DNA of 64,000 nucleotides from Icerya purchasi (taxonomy: Eukaryota > Arthropoda > Insecta > Hemiptera > Monophlebidae). Every line of letters begins with the position of its first letter. Position 1 is the stretch's first letter. The position numbers were made by a program, and so were the translations under genes. The notes below the pieces were generated by a model. The model was not told the DNA's origin. It saw only the letters and a program-made list of their open reading frames with translations, and made no database searches. Location of the stretch: assembly GCA_039619475.1 (NCBI GenBank), contig CM077116.1, forward strand, positions 379,676,188 to 379,740,187, given 5' to 3'. This document shows, piece by piece, positions 22,996-36,145 of the stretch.

Positions 22996-24977
22996 GCGAT
23001 CGGTAGTGCCTGTAAAGCCGCGGAGACGCTACACATCTAATACCAGAAAATCGAATATTTTTTCCTTACCTGAGAATTCTTTGTGCAGTCGAATATTTTC
23101 AAATGATGTCTTAAGGACTTCAATTTTGTATATAGAGAGTAGTGTTGCCTCTTTGGAAAGTTGTCGGTAGTGCCTGTAAAGCCGCCGCACGTTCCAAGAG
23201 GAAAGCTGTCTGTAGTGCTTGAAAAGCCTCAGAACGTTTGGTATGGAAAGCGGTCGGTAGTGCCTGTAAAGCCTCCGCCGCGTTCCGAGACACTACACAT
23301 CTAATACCAGAAAATCGAATATTTTTTCCTTACCTGAGAATTCTTTGTGCAGTCGAATATTTTCAAATGATGTCTTAAGGACTTCAACTTTTGTATATAG
23401 AGAGTAGTGTTGCCTCTTCGGAAATATGTCGGTAGTGCCTATAAAGCCTCCACACGTTCCGAGAAGAAAGCTGTCTGTAGTGCTTGAAAAGCCTCAGAAC
23501 GTTTGGTATGGAAAGCGGTCGGTAGTGCCTGTAAAGCCTCCGCCGCGTTCCGAGACGCTACACATCTAATACCAGAAAATCGAATATTTTTTCCTTACCT
23601 GAGAATTCTTTGTGCAGTCGAATATTTTCGAATGATGTCTTAGGGACTTCAACTTTTGTATATAGAGAGTAGTGTTGCCTCTTCAGAAATATGTCGGTAG
23701 TGCCTATAAAGCCTCCACACGTTCCGAGAAGAAAGCTGTCTGTAGTGCTTGAAAAGCCTCAGAACGTTTGGTATGGAAAGCGGTCGGTGGTGCCTGTAAA
23801 GCCTCCACCGCGTTCCAAGACGCTACACATCTAATACCAGAAAATCGAATATTTTTTCCTTACCTGAGAATTCTTTGTGCAGTCGAATATTTTCGAATGA
23901 TGTCTTAGGGACTTCAACTTTTGTATATAGAGAGTAGTGTTGCCTCTTCGGAAATATGTCGGTAGTGCCTATAAAGCCTCCACACGTTCCGAGAAGAAAG
24001 CTGTCTGTAGTGATGGAAAAGCCTCAGAACGTTTGGTATGGAAAGCGGTCGGTAGTGCCTGTAAAGCCTCTGCCGCGTTCCGAGACGCTACACATCTAAT
24101 ACCAGAAAATCGAATATTTTTTCCTTACCTGAGAATTCTTTGTGCAGTCGAATATTTTCAAATGATGTCTTAGGGACTTCAACTTTTGTATATAGAGAGT
24201 AGTGTTGCCTCTTCGGAAATATGTCGGTAGTGCCTATAAAGCCTCCACACGTTCCGAGAAGAAAGCTGTCTGTAGTGCTTGAAAAGCCTCAGAACGTTTG
24301 GTATGGAAAGCGGTCGGTAGTGCCTGTAAAGCCTCCGCCGCGTTCCGAGACGCTACACATCTAATACCAGAAAATCGAATATTTTTTCCTTACCTGAGAA
24401 TTCTTTGTGCACTCGAATATTTTCAATGATGTCTTAGGGACTTCAACTTTTGTATATAGAGAGTAGTGTTGCCTCTTCGGAAATATGTCGGTAGTGCCTA
24501 TAAAGCCTCCACACGTTCCGAGAAGAAAGCTGTCTGTAGTGCTTGAAAAGCCTCAGAACGTTTGGTATGGAAAGCGGTCGGTGGTGCCTGTAAAGCCTCC
24601 GCCGCGTTCCAAGACGCTACACATCTAATACCAGAAAATCGAATATTTTTTCCTTACCTGAGAATTCTTTGTGCAGTCGAATATTTTCGAATGATGTCTT
24701 AGGGACTTCAACTTTTGTATATAGAGAGTAGTGTTGCCTCTTTGGAAATATGTCGGTAGTGCCTATAAAGACTCCACACGTTCCGAGAAGAAAGCTGTCT
24801 GTAGTGCTTGAAAAGCCTCAGAACGTTTGGTATGGAAAGCGGTCGGTAGTGCCTGTAAAGCCTCCGCCGCGTTCCGAGACGCTACACATCTAATACCAGA
24901 AAATCGAATATTTTTTCCTTACCTGAGAATTCTTTGTGCAGTCGAATATTTTCGAATGATGTCTTAAGGACTTCCAC
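22996..24977 (+). repeat. Monomer run 8: T-A-B-C-D-E-F-G (7 full monomers), simple form
   Basis: Same order as run 7. The A monomer is the first with the GCCGCCGCACG allele (G at 23184); everything to the left has GCCTCCGCACG. E has a private G-to-C at 24412. Confidence 0.9.
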
Positions 24978-25360
24978 TTTTTTTTATTTTTATTTTTTTT
25001 TTTTGGCCCGAACAGAACAGTTCATTTGGCCAGCAAACTACTACACGACTAGATATTAAAAAATACTAATAATAGAAAATTCAGGAAGAGAAATTTCATT
25101 CATTCTACATTATGGCCGCAACTGCTGGCAGTGTCCACAATGCTCAATGAAACAAACAGAAACAAGCAAGATTTTTTCATTCTGGAAAAAGGAGCAAAAT
25201 AAACAATAGATAAATATTTTTATCTCACATTATGACCACAGTTGCCTGGCGATGCTCACAATGCATTATGAGAAAAAGGAGGTAGTCACAGCCACACTGG
25301 ACAAAGACTTCAATGTAAGAAAAAAAAAAAAAAAGTAAAATAATAGAGAAAAAAAAAAAA
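24978..25360. repeat. Island 9
   Basis: Complete copy, A at +55. Confidence 0.93.
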
Positions 25361-28300
25361 GCGATCGGTAGTGCCTGTAAAGCCGCGGAGACGCTACACA
25401 TCTAATACCAGAAAATCGAATATTTTTTCCTTACCTGAGAATTCTTTGTGCAGTCGAATATTTTCAAATGATGCCTTAAGGACTTCAAATTTTGTAAATA
25501 GAGAGTAGTGTTGCCTCTTTGGAAAGTTGTCGGTAGTGTCTGTAAAGCCTCCGCACGTTCCAAGAGGACAGCTGTCTGTAGTGCTTGAAAAGCCTCAGAA
25601 CGTTTGGTATGGAAAGCGGTCGGTAGTGCCTGTAAAGCCTCCGCCGCGTTCCGAGACACTACACATCTAATACCAGAAAATCGAATATTTTTTCCTTACC
25701 TGAGAATTCTTTGTGCAGTCGAATATTTTCAAATGATGTCTTAAGGACTTCAACTTTTGTATATAGAGAGTAGTGTTGCCTCTTCGGAAATATGTCGGTA
25801 GTGCCTATAAAGCCTCCACACGTTCCGAGAAGAAAGCTGTCTGTAGTGCTTGAAAAGCCTCAGAACGTTTGGTATGGAAAGCGGTCGGTAGTGCCTGTAA
25901 AGCCTCCGCCGCGTTCCGAGACGCTACACATCTAATACCAGAAAATCGAATATTTTTTCCTTACCTGAGAATTCTTTGTGCAGTCGAATATTTTCGAATG
26001 ATGTCTTAGGGACTTCAACTTTTGTATATAGAGAGTAGTGTTGCCTCTTCAGAAATATGTCGGTAGTGCCTATAAAGCCTCCACACGTTCCGAGAAGAAA
26101 GCTGTCTGTAGTGCTTGAAAAGCCTCAGAACGTTTGGTATGGAAAGCGGTCGGTGGTGCCTGTAAAGCCTCCACCGCGTTCCAAGACGCTACACATCTAA
26201 TACCAGAAAATCGAATATTTTTTCCTTACCTGAGAATTCTTTGTGCAGTCGAATATTTTCGAATGATGTCTTAGGGACTTCAACTTTTGTATATAGAGAG
26301 TAGTGTTGCCTCTTCGGAAATATGTCGGTAGTGCCTATAAAGCCTCCACACGTTCCGAGAAGAAAGCTGTCTGTAGTGATGGAAAAGCCTCAGAACGTTT
26401 GGTATGGAAAGCGGTCGGTAGTGCCTGTAAAGCCTCTGCCGCGTTCCGAGACGCTACACATCTAATACCAGAAAATCGAATATTTTTTCCTTACCTGAGA
26501 ATTCTTTGTGCAGTCGAATATTTTCAAATGATGTCTTAGGGACTTCAACTTTTGTATATAGAGAGTAGTGTTGCCTCTTCGGAAATATGTCGGTAGTGCC
26601 TATAAAGCCTCCACACGTTCCGAGAAGAAAGCTGTCTGTAGTGCTTGAAAAGCCTCAGAACGTTTGGTATGGAAAGCGGTCGGTAGTGCCTGTAAAGCCT
26701 CCGCCGCGTTCCGAGACACTACACATCTAATACCAGAAAATCGAATATTTTTTCCTTACCTGAGAATTCTTTGTGCAGTCGAATATTTTCAATGATGTCT
26801 TAGGGACTTCAACTTTTGTATATAGAGAGTAGTGTTGCCTCTTCGGAAATATGTCGGTAGTGCCTATAAAGCCTCCACACGTTCCGAGAATAAAGCTGTC
26901 TGTAGTGCTTGAAAAGCCTCAGAACGTTTGGTATGGAAAGCGGTCGGTAGTGCCTGTAAAGCCTCCGCCGCGTTCCGAGACGCTACACATCTAATACCAG
27001 AAAATCGAATATTTTTTCCTTACCTGAGAATTCTTTGTGCAGTCGAATATTTTCAATGATGTCTTAGGGACTTCAACTTTTGTATATAGAGAGTAGTGTT
27101 GCCTCTTCGGAAATATGTCGGTAGTGCCTATAAAGCCTCCACACGTTCCGAGAAGAAAGCTGTCTGTAGTGCTTGATAAGCCTCAGAACGTTTGGTATGG
27201 AAAGCGGTCGGTGGTGCCTGTAAAGCCTCCGCCGCGTTCCAAGACGCTACACATCTAATACCAGAAAATCGAATATTTTTTCCTTACCTGAGAATTCTTT
27301 GTGCAGTCGAATATTTTCGAATGATGTCTTAGGGACTTCAACTTTTGTATATAGAGAGTAGTGTTGCCTCTTTGGAAATATGTCGGTAGTGCCTATAAAG
27401 CCTCCACACGTTCCGAGAAGAAAGCTGTCTGTAGTGCTTGAAAAGCCTCAGAACGTTTGGTATGGAAAGCGGTCGGTGGTGCCTGTAAAGCCTCCCCCGC
27501 GTTCCAAGACGCTACACATCTAATACCAGAAAATCGAATATTTTTTCCTTACCTGAGAATTCTTTGTGCAGTCGAATATTTTCAAATGATGCCTTAGGGA
27601 CTTCAACTTTTGTATATAGAGAGTAGTGTTGCCTCTTCGGAAATATGTCGGTAGTGCCTATAAAGCCTCCACACGTTCCGTGAAGAAAGCTGTCTGTAGT
27701 GCTTGAAAAGCCTCAGAACGTTTGGTATGGAAAGCGGTCGGTAGTGCCTGTAAAGCCTCCGCCGCATTCCGAGACGCTACACATCTAATACCAGAAAATC
27801 GAATATTTTTTCCTTACCTGAGAATTCTTTGTGCAGTCGAATATTTTCAATGATGTCTTAGGGACTTCAACTTTTGTATATAGAGAGTAGTGTTGCCTCT
27901 TCGGAAATATGTCGGTAGTGCCTATAAAGCCTCCACACGTTCCGAGAAGAAAGCTGTCTGTAGTGCTTGAAAAGCCTCAGAACGTTTGGTATGGAAAGCG
28001 GTCGGCGGTGCCTGTAAAGCCTCCGCCGCGTTCCAAGACGCTACACATCTAATACCAGAAAATCGAATATTTTTTCCTTACCTGAGAATTCTTTGTGCAG
28101 TCGAATATTTTCGAATGATGTCTTAGGGACTTCAACTTTTGTATATAGAGAGTAGTGTTGCCTCTTTGGAAATATGTCGGTAGTGCCTATAAAGACTCCA
28201 CACGTTCCGAGAAGAAAGCTGTCTGTAGTGCTTGAAAAGCCTCAGAACGTTTGGTATGGAAAGCGGTCGGTAGTGCCTGTAAAGCCTCCGCCGCGTTCCG

Positions 28301-28401
28301 AGACGCTACACATCTAATACCAGAAAATCGAATATTTTTTCCTTACCTGAGAATTCTTTGTGCAGTCGAATATTTTCGAATGATGTCTTAAGGACTTCCA
28401 C
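25361..28401 (+). repeat. Monomer run 9: T-A'-B-C-D-E-E-F-H-E'-F-G (11 full monomers)
   Basis: The T/A' junction region is the most diverged stretch in the window: changes at 25474, around 25489 and 25497, 25539 and 25569, and A' is 265 bp rather than 264. Downstream private marks are ACACT in the first E, AATAAAG at 26891, GATAAG at 27177, GTGAAG at 27681 and GGCGGTG at 28006. The last four recur together in run 16 and run 19, so this tail was copied as a block. Confidence 0.88.
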
Positions 28402-28784
28402 TTTTTTTTATTTTTATTTTTTTTTTTTGGCCCGAACAGAACAGTTCATTTGGCCAGCAAACTACTACACGACTAGATATTAAAAAATACTAATAATAGA
28501 AAATTCAGGAAGAGAAATTTCATTCATTCTACATTATGGCCGCAACTGCTGGCAGTGTCCACAATGCTCAATGAAACAAACAGAAACAAGCAAGATTTTT
28601 TCATTCTGGAAAAAGGAGCAAAATAAACAATAGATAAATATTTTTATCTCACATTATGACCACAGTTGCCTGGCGATGCTCACAATGCATTATGAGAAAA
28701 AGGAGGTAGTCACAGCCACACTGGACAAAGACTTCAATGTAAGAAAAAAAAAAAAAAAGTAAAATAATAGAGAAAAAAAAAAAA
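28402..28784. repeat. Island 10
   Basis: Complete copy, A at +55. Left edge of the first 7.36-kb super-repeat. Confidence 0.93.
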
Positions 28785-30502
28785 GCGATCGGTAGTGCCT
28801 GTAAAGCCGCGGAGACGCTACACATCTAATACCAGAAAATCGAATATTTTTTCCTTACCTGAGAATTCTTTGTGCAGTCGAATATTTTCAAATGATGTCT
28901 TAAGGACTTCAATTTTGTATATAGAGAGGAGTGTTGCCTCTTTGGAAAGTTGTCGGTAGTGCCTGTAAAGCCGCCGCACGTTCTAAGAGGAAAGCTGTCT
29001 GTAGTGCTTGAAAAGCCTCAGAACGTTTGGTATGGAAAGCGGTCGGTAGTGCCTGTAAAGCCTCCGCCGCGTTCCGAGACACTACACATCTAATACCAGA
29101 AAATCGAATATTTTTTCCTTACCTGAGAATTCTTTGTGCAGTCGAATATTTTCAAATGATGTCTTAAGGACTTCAACTTTTGTATATAGAGAGTAGTGTT
29201 GCCTCTTCGGAAATATGTCGGTAGTGCCTATAAAGCCTCCACACGTTCCGAGAAGAAAGCTGTCTGTAGTGCTTGAAAAGCCTCAGAACGTTTGGTATGG
29301 AAAGCGGTCGGTAGTGCCTGTAAAGCCTCCGCCGCGTTCCGAGACGCTACACATCTAATACCAGAAAATCGAATATTTTTTCCTTACCTGAGAATTCTTT
29401 GTGCAGTCGAATATTTTCGAATGATGTCTTAGGGACTTCAACTTTTGTATATAGAGAGTAGTGTTGCCTCTTCGGAAATATGTCGGTAGTGCCTATAAAG
29501 CCTCCACACGTTCCGAGAAGAAAGCTGTCTGTAGTGATGGAAAAGCCTCAGAACGTTTGGTATGGAAAGCGGTCGGTAGTGCCTGTAAAGCCTCTGCCGC
29601 GTTCCGAGACGCTACACATCTAATACCAGAAAATCGAATATTTTTTCCTTACCTGAGAATTCTTTGTGCAGTCGAATATTTTCAAATGATGTCTTAGGGA
29701 CTTCAACTTTTGTATATAGAGAGTAGTGTTGCCTCTTCGGAAATATGTCGGTAGTGCCTATAAAGCCTCCACACGTTCCGAGAAGAAAGCTGTCTGTAGT
29801 GCTTGAAAAGCCTCAGAACGTTTGGTATGGAAAGCGGTCGGTAGTGCCTGTAAAGCCTCCGCCGCGTTCCGAGACGCTACACATCTAATACCAGAAAATC
29901 GAATATTTTTTCCTTACCTGAGAATTCTTTGTGCAGTCGAATATTTTCAATGATGTCTTAGGGACTTCAACTTTTGTATATAGAGAGTAGTGTTGCCTCT
30001 TCGGAAATATGTCGGTAGTGCCTATAAAGCCTCCACACGTTCCGAGAAGAAAGCTGTCTGTAGTGCTTGAAAAGCCTCAGAACGTTTGGTATGGAAAGCG
30101 GTCGGTGGTGCCTGTAAAGCCTCCGCCGCGTTCCAAGACGCTACACATCTAATACCAGAAAATCGAATATTTTTTCCTTACCTGAGAATTCTTTGTGCAG
30201 TCGAATATTTTCGAATGATGTCTTAGGGACTTCAACTTTTGTATATAGAGAGTAGTGTTGCCTCTTTGGAAATATGTCGGTAGTGCCTATAAAGACTCCA
30301 CACGTTCCGAGAAGAAAGCTGTCTGTAGTGCTTGAAAAGCCTCAGAACGTTTGGTATGGAAAGCGGTCGGTAGTGCCTGTTTAAGCCTCCGCCGCGTTCC
30401 GAGACGCAACACATCTAATACCAGAAAATCGAATATTTTTTCCTTACCTGAGAATTCTTTGTGCAGTCGAATATTTTCGAATGATGTCTTAAGGACTTCC
30501 AC
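28785..30502 (+). repeat. Monomer run 10: T-A-B-D-E-F-G* (6 full monomers)
   Basis: C is absent and the final monomer is the altered G* (TGTTTAAGCC, GCAACAC). A has private changes (GAGAGGAGTG near 28929 and TTCTAAGAGG near 28984) that are missing from the other six-monomer runs. Confidence 0.9.
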
Positions 30503-30885
30503 TTTTTTTTATTTTTATTTTTTTTTTTTGGCCCGAACAGAACAGTTCATTTGGCCAGCAAACTACTACACGACTAGATATTAAAAAATACTAATAATAG
30601 AAAATTCAGGAAGAGAAATTTCATTCATTCTACATTATGGCCGCAACTGCTGGCAGTGTCCACAATGCTCAATGAAACAAACAGAAACAAGCAAGATTTT
30701 TTCATTCTGGAAAAAGGAGCAAAATAAACAATAGATAAATATTTTTATCTCACATTATGACCACAGTTGCCTGGCGATGCTCACAATGCATTATGAGAAA
30801 AAGGAGGTAGTCACAGCCACACTGGACAAAGACTTCAATGTAAGAAAAAAAAAAAAAAAGTAAAATAATAGAGAAAAAAAAAAAA
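30503..30885. repeat. Island 11
   Basis: Complete copy, A at +55. Confidence 0.93.
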
Positions 30886-33800
30886 GCGATCGGTAGTGCC
30901 TGTAAAGCCGCGGAGACGCTACACATCTAATACCAGAAAATCGAATATTTTTTCCTTACCTGAGAATTCTTTGTGCAGTCGAATATTTTCAAATGATGTC
31001 TTAAGGACTTCAATTTTGTATATAGAGAGTAGTGTTGCCTCTTTGGAAAGTTGTCGGTAGTGCCTGTAAAGCCTCCGCACGTTCCAAGAGGAAAGCTGTC
31101 TGTAGTGCTTGAAAAGCCTCAGAACGTTTGGTATGGAAAGCGGTCGGTAGTGCCTGTAAAGCCTCCGCCGCGTTCCGAGACACTACACATCTAATACCAG
31201 AAAATCGAATATTTTTTCCTTACCTGAGAATTCTTTGTGCAGTCGAATATTTTCAAATGATGTCTTAAGGACTTCAACTTTTGTATATAGAGAGTAGTGT
31301 TGCCTCTTCGGAAATATGTCGGTAGTGCCTATAAAGCCTTCACACGTTCCGAGAAGAAAGCTGTCTGTAGTGCTTGAAAAGCCTCAGAACGTTTGGTATG
31401 GAAAGCGGTCGGTAGTGCCTGTAAAGCCTCCGCCGCGTTCCGAGACGCTACACATCTAATACCAGAAAATCGAATATTTTTTCCTTACCTGAGAATTCTT
31501 TGTGCAGTCGAATATTTTCGAATGATGTCTTAGGGACTTCAACTTTTGTATATAGAGAGTAGTGTTGCCTCTTCAGAAATATGTCGGTAGTGCCTATAAA
31601 GCCTCCACACGTTCCGAGAAGAAAGCTGTCTGTAGTGCTTGAAAAGCCTCAGAACGTTTGGTATGGAAAGCGGTCGGTGGTGCCTGTAAAGCCTCCACCT
31701 CGTTCCAAGACGCTACACATCTAATACCAGAAAATCGAATATTTTTTCCTTACCTGAGAATTCTTTGTGCAGTCGAATATTTTCGAATGATGTCTTAGGG
31801 ACTTCAACTTTTGTATATAGAGAGTAGTGTTGCCTCTTCGGAAATATGTCGGTAGTGCCTATAAAGCCTCCACACGTTCCGAGAAGAAAGCTGTCTGTAG
31901 TGATGGAAAAGCCTCAGAACGTTTGGTATGGAAAGCGGTCGGTAGTGCCTGTAAAGCCTCCGCCGCGTTCCGAGACGCTACACATCTAATACCAGAAAAT
32001 CGAATATTTTTTCCTTACCTGAGAATTCTTTGTGCAGTCGAATATTTTCAAATGATGTCTTAGGGACTTCAACTTTTGTATATAGAGAGTAGTGTTGCCT
32101 CTTCGGAAATATGTCGGTAGTGCCTATAAAGCCTCCACACGTTCCGAGAAGAAAGCTGTCTGTAGTGCTTGAAAAGCCTCAGAACGTTTGGTATGGAAAG
32201 CGGTCGGTAGTGCCTGTAAAGCCTCCGCCGCGTTCCGAGACGCTACACATCTAATACCAGAAAATCGAATATTTTTTCCTTACCTGAGAATTCTTTGTGC
32301 AGTCGAATATTTTCAATGATGTCTTAGGGACTTCAACTTTTGTATATAGAGAGTAGTGTTGCCTCTTCGGAAATATGTCGGTAGTGCCTATAAAGCCTCC
32401 ACACGTTCCGAGAAGAAAGCTGTCTGTAGTGCTTGAAAAGCCTCAGAACGTTTGGTATGGAAAGCGGTCGGTGGTGCCTGTAAAGCCTCCGCCGCGTTCC
32501 AAGACGCTACACATCTAATACCAGAAAATCGAATATTTTTTCCTTACCTGAGAATTCTTTGTGCAGTCGAATATTTTCGAATGATGTCTTAGGGACTTCA
32601 ACTTTTGTATATAGAGAGTAGTGTTGCCTCTTTGGAAATATGTCGGTAGTGCCTATAAAGACTCCACACGTTCCGAGAAGAAAGCTGTCTGTAGTGCTTG
32701 AAAAGCCTCAGAACGTTTGGTATGGAAAGCGGTCGGTAGTGCCTGTAAAGCCTCCGCCGCGTTCCGAGACGCTACACATCTAATACCAGAAAATCGAATA
32801 TTTTTTCCTTACCTGAGAATTCTTTGTGCAGTCGAATATTTTCGAATGATGTCTTAGGGACTTCAACTTTTGTATATAGAGAGTAGTGTTGCCTCTTCAG
32901 AAATATGTCGGTAGTGCCTATAAAGCCTCCACACGTTCTGAGAAGAAAGCTGTCTGTAGTGCTTGAAAAGCCTCAGAACGTTTGGTATGGAAAGCGGTCG
33001 GTAGTGCCTGTAAAGCCTCCGCCGCGTTCCGAGACGCTACACATCTAATACCAGAAAATCGAATATTTTTTCCTTACCTGAGAATTCTTTGTGCAGTCGA
33101 ATATTTTCAAATGATGTCTTAGGGACTTCAACTTTTGTATATAGAGAGTAGTGTTGCCTCTTCGGAAATATGTCGGTAGTGCCTATAAAGCCTCCACACG
33201 TTCCGAGAAGAAAGCTGTCTGTAGTGCTTGAAAAGCCTCAGAACGTTTGGTATGGAAAGCGGTCGGTGGTGCCTGTAAAGCCTCCGCCGCGTTCCAAGAC
33301 GCTACACATCTAATACCAGAAAATCGAATATTTTTTCCTTACCTGAGAATTCTTTGTGCAGTCGAATATTTTCAAATGATGTCTTAGGGACTTCAACTTT
33401 TGTATATAGAGAGTAGTGTTGCCTCTTCGGAAATATGTCGGTAGTGCCTATAAAGCCTCCACACGTTCCGAGAAGAAAGCTGTCTGTAGTGCTTGAAAAG
33501 CCTCAGAACGTTTGGTATGGAAAGCGGTCGGTAGTGCCTGTAAAGCCTCCGCCGCATTCCGAGACGCTACACATCTAATACCAGAAAATCGAATATTTTT
33601 TCCTTACCTGAGAATTCTTTGTGCAGTCGAATATTTTCAATGATGTCTTAGGGACTTCAACTTTTGTATATAGAGAGTAGTGTTGCCTCTTCGGAAATAT
33701 GTCGGTAGTGCCTATAAAGCCTCCACACGTTCCGAGAAGAAAGCTGTCTGTAGTGCTTGAAAAGCCTCAGAACGTTTGGTATGGAAAGCGGTCGGTGGTG

Positions 33801-34191
33801 CCTGTAAAGCCTCCGCCGCGTTCCAAGACGCTACACATCTAATACCAGAAAATCGAATATTTTTTCCTTACCTGAGAATTCTTTGTGCAGTCGAATATTT
33901 TCGAATGATGTCTTAGGGACTTCAACTTTTGTATATAGAGAGTAGTGTTGCCTCTTCGGAAATATGTCGGTAGTGCCTATAAAGCCTCCACACGTTCCGA
34001 GAAGAAAGCTGTCTGTAGTGATGGAAAAGCCTCAGAACGTTTGGTATGGAAAGCGGTCGGTGGTGCCTGTAAAGCCTCCGCCGCGTTCCAAGACGCTACA
34101 CATCTAATACCAGAAAATCGAATATTTTTTCCTTACCTGAGAATTCTTTGTGCAGTCGAATATTTTCGAATGATGTCTTAAGGACTTCCAC
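30886..34191 (+). repeat. Monomer run 11: T-A-B-C-D-E-F-G-I-J-E'-F-K (12 full monomers)
   Basis: B has GCCTTCACACG, shared only with runs 14 and 21. C has CCACCTCG near 31700, private. G is internal here and ends TTAGGG, not TTAAGG. I (TTCTGAG) and J appear for the first time. The final monomer, K (33918-34182), joins a D-like left part (GATGG) to an F-like right part (GTGGTG, TTCCAAG). Confidence 0.88.
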
Positions 34192-34574
34192 TTTTTTTTA
34201 TTTTTATTTTTTTTTTTTGGCCCGAACAGAACAGTTCATTTGGCCAGCAAACTACTACACGACTAGATATTAAAAAATACTAATAATAGAAAATTCAGGA
34301 AGAGAAATTTCATTCATTCTACATTATGGCCGCAACTGCTGGCAGTGTCCACAATGCTCAATGAAACAAACAGAAACAAGCAAGATTTTTTCATTCTGGA
34401 AAAAGGAGCAAAATAAACAATAGATAAATATTTTTATCTCACATTATGACCACAGTTGCCTGGCGATGCTCACAATGCATTATGAGAAAAAGGAGGTAGT
34501 CACAGCCACACTGGACAAAGACTTCAATGTAAGAAAAAAAAAAAAAAAGTAAAATAATAGAGAAAAAAAAAAAA
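34192..34574. repeat. Island 12
   Basis: Complete copy, A at +55. Confidence 0.93.
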
Positions 34575-35762
34575 GCGATCGGTAGTGCCTGTAAAGCCGC
34601 GGAGACGCTACACATCTAATACCAGAAAATCGAATATTTTTTCCTTACCTGAGAATTCTTTGTGCAGTCGAATATTTTCAAATGATGTCTTAAGGACTTC
34701 AATTTTGTATATAGAGAGTAGTGTTGCCTCTTTGGAAAGTTGTCGGTAGTGCCTGTAAAGCCGCCGCACGTTCCAAGAGGAAAGCTGTCTGTAGTGCTTG
34801 AAAAGCCTCAGAACGTTTGGTATGGAAAGCGGTCGGTAGTGCCTGTAAAGCCTCCGCCGCGTTCCGAGACACTACACATCTAATACCAGAAAATCGAATA
34901 TTTTTTCCTTACCTGAGAATTCTTTGTGCAGTCGAATATTTTCAAATGATGTCTTAAGGACTTCAACTTTTGTATATAGAGAGTAGTGTTGCCTCTTCGG
35001 AAATATGTCGGTAGTGCCTATAAAGCCTCCACACGTTCCGAGAAGAAAGCTGTCTGTAGTGCTTGAAAAGCCTCAGAACGTTTGGTATGGAAAGCGGTCG
35101 GTAGTGCCTGTAAAGCCTCCGCCGCGTTCCGAGACGCTACACATCTAATACCAGAAAATCGAATATTTTTTCCTTACCTGAGAATTCTTTGTGCAGTCGA
35201 ATATTTTCGAATGATGTCTTAGGGACTTCAACTTTTGTATATAGAGAGTAGTGTTGCCTCTTCAGAAATATGTCGGTAGTGCCTATAAAGCCTCCACACG
35301 TTCCGAGAAGAAAGCTGTCTGTAGTGCTTGAAAAGCCTCAGAACGTTTGGTATGGAAAGCGGTCGGTGGTGCCTGTAAAGCCTCCACCGCGTTCCAAGAC
35401 GCTACACATCTAATACCAGAAAATCGAATATTTTTTCCTTACCTGAGAATTCTTTGTGCAGTCGAATATTTTCGAATGATGTCTTAGGGACTTCAACTTT
35501 TGTATATAGAGAGTAGTGTTGCCTCTTCGGAAATATGTCGGTAGTGCCTATAAAGCCTCCACACGTTCCGAGAAGAAAGCTGTCTGTAGTGATGGAAAAG
35601 CCTCAGAACGTTTGGTATGGAAAGCGGTCGGTGGTGCCTGTAAAGCCTCCGCCGCGTTCCAAGACGCTACACATCTAATACCAGAAAATCGAATATTTTT
35701 TCCTTACCTGAGAATTCTTTGTGCAGTCGAATATTTTCGAATGATGTCTTAAGGACTTCCAC
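34575..35762 (+). repeat. Monomer run 12: T-A-B-C-K (4 full monomers)
   Basis: K ends TTAAGG against the next island. A has the GCCGCC allele. The run is what a D x F fusion in a seven-monomer run would leave if G was also lost at the island edge. Confidence 0.9.
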
Positions 35763-36145
35763 TTTTTTTTATTTTTATTTTTTTTTTTTGGCCCGAACAG
35801 AACAGTTCATTTGGCCAGCAAACTACTACACGACTAGATATTAAAAAATACTAATAATAGAAAATTCAGGAAGAGAAATTTCATTCATTCTACATTATGG
35901 CCGCAACTGCTGGCAGTGTCCACAATGCTCAATGAAACAAACAGAAACAAGCAAGATTTTTTCATTCTGGAAAAAGGAGCAAAATAAACAATAGATAAAT
36001 ATTTTTATCTCACATTATGACCACAGTTGCCTGGCGATGCTCACAATGCATTATGAGAAAAAGGAGGTAGTCACAGCCACACTGGACAAAGACTTCAATG
36101 TAAGAAAAAAAAAAAAAAAGTAAAATAATAGAGAAAAAAAAAAAA
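35763..36145. repeat. Island 13
   Basis: Complete copy, A at +55. Start of the second 7.36-kb super-repeat. Confidence 0.93.

Noticed and set aside
25402..25659. 85-codon minus-strand open frame
   Set aside because: Starts with GTG and exists only because of the private changes in T/A'. It recurs nowhere else.
30351..30584. Open frames over G* and the island edge (plus-strand 30351-30584; minus-strand 30232-30414 and 30287-30502, and copies)
   Set aside because: The plus-strand frame starts with TTG and runs through the T-tract. The minus-strand frames are opened by the TGTTTAAGCC variant and overlap each other. They look like by-products of satellite sequence.
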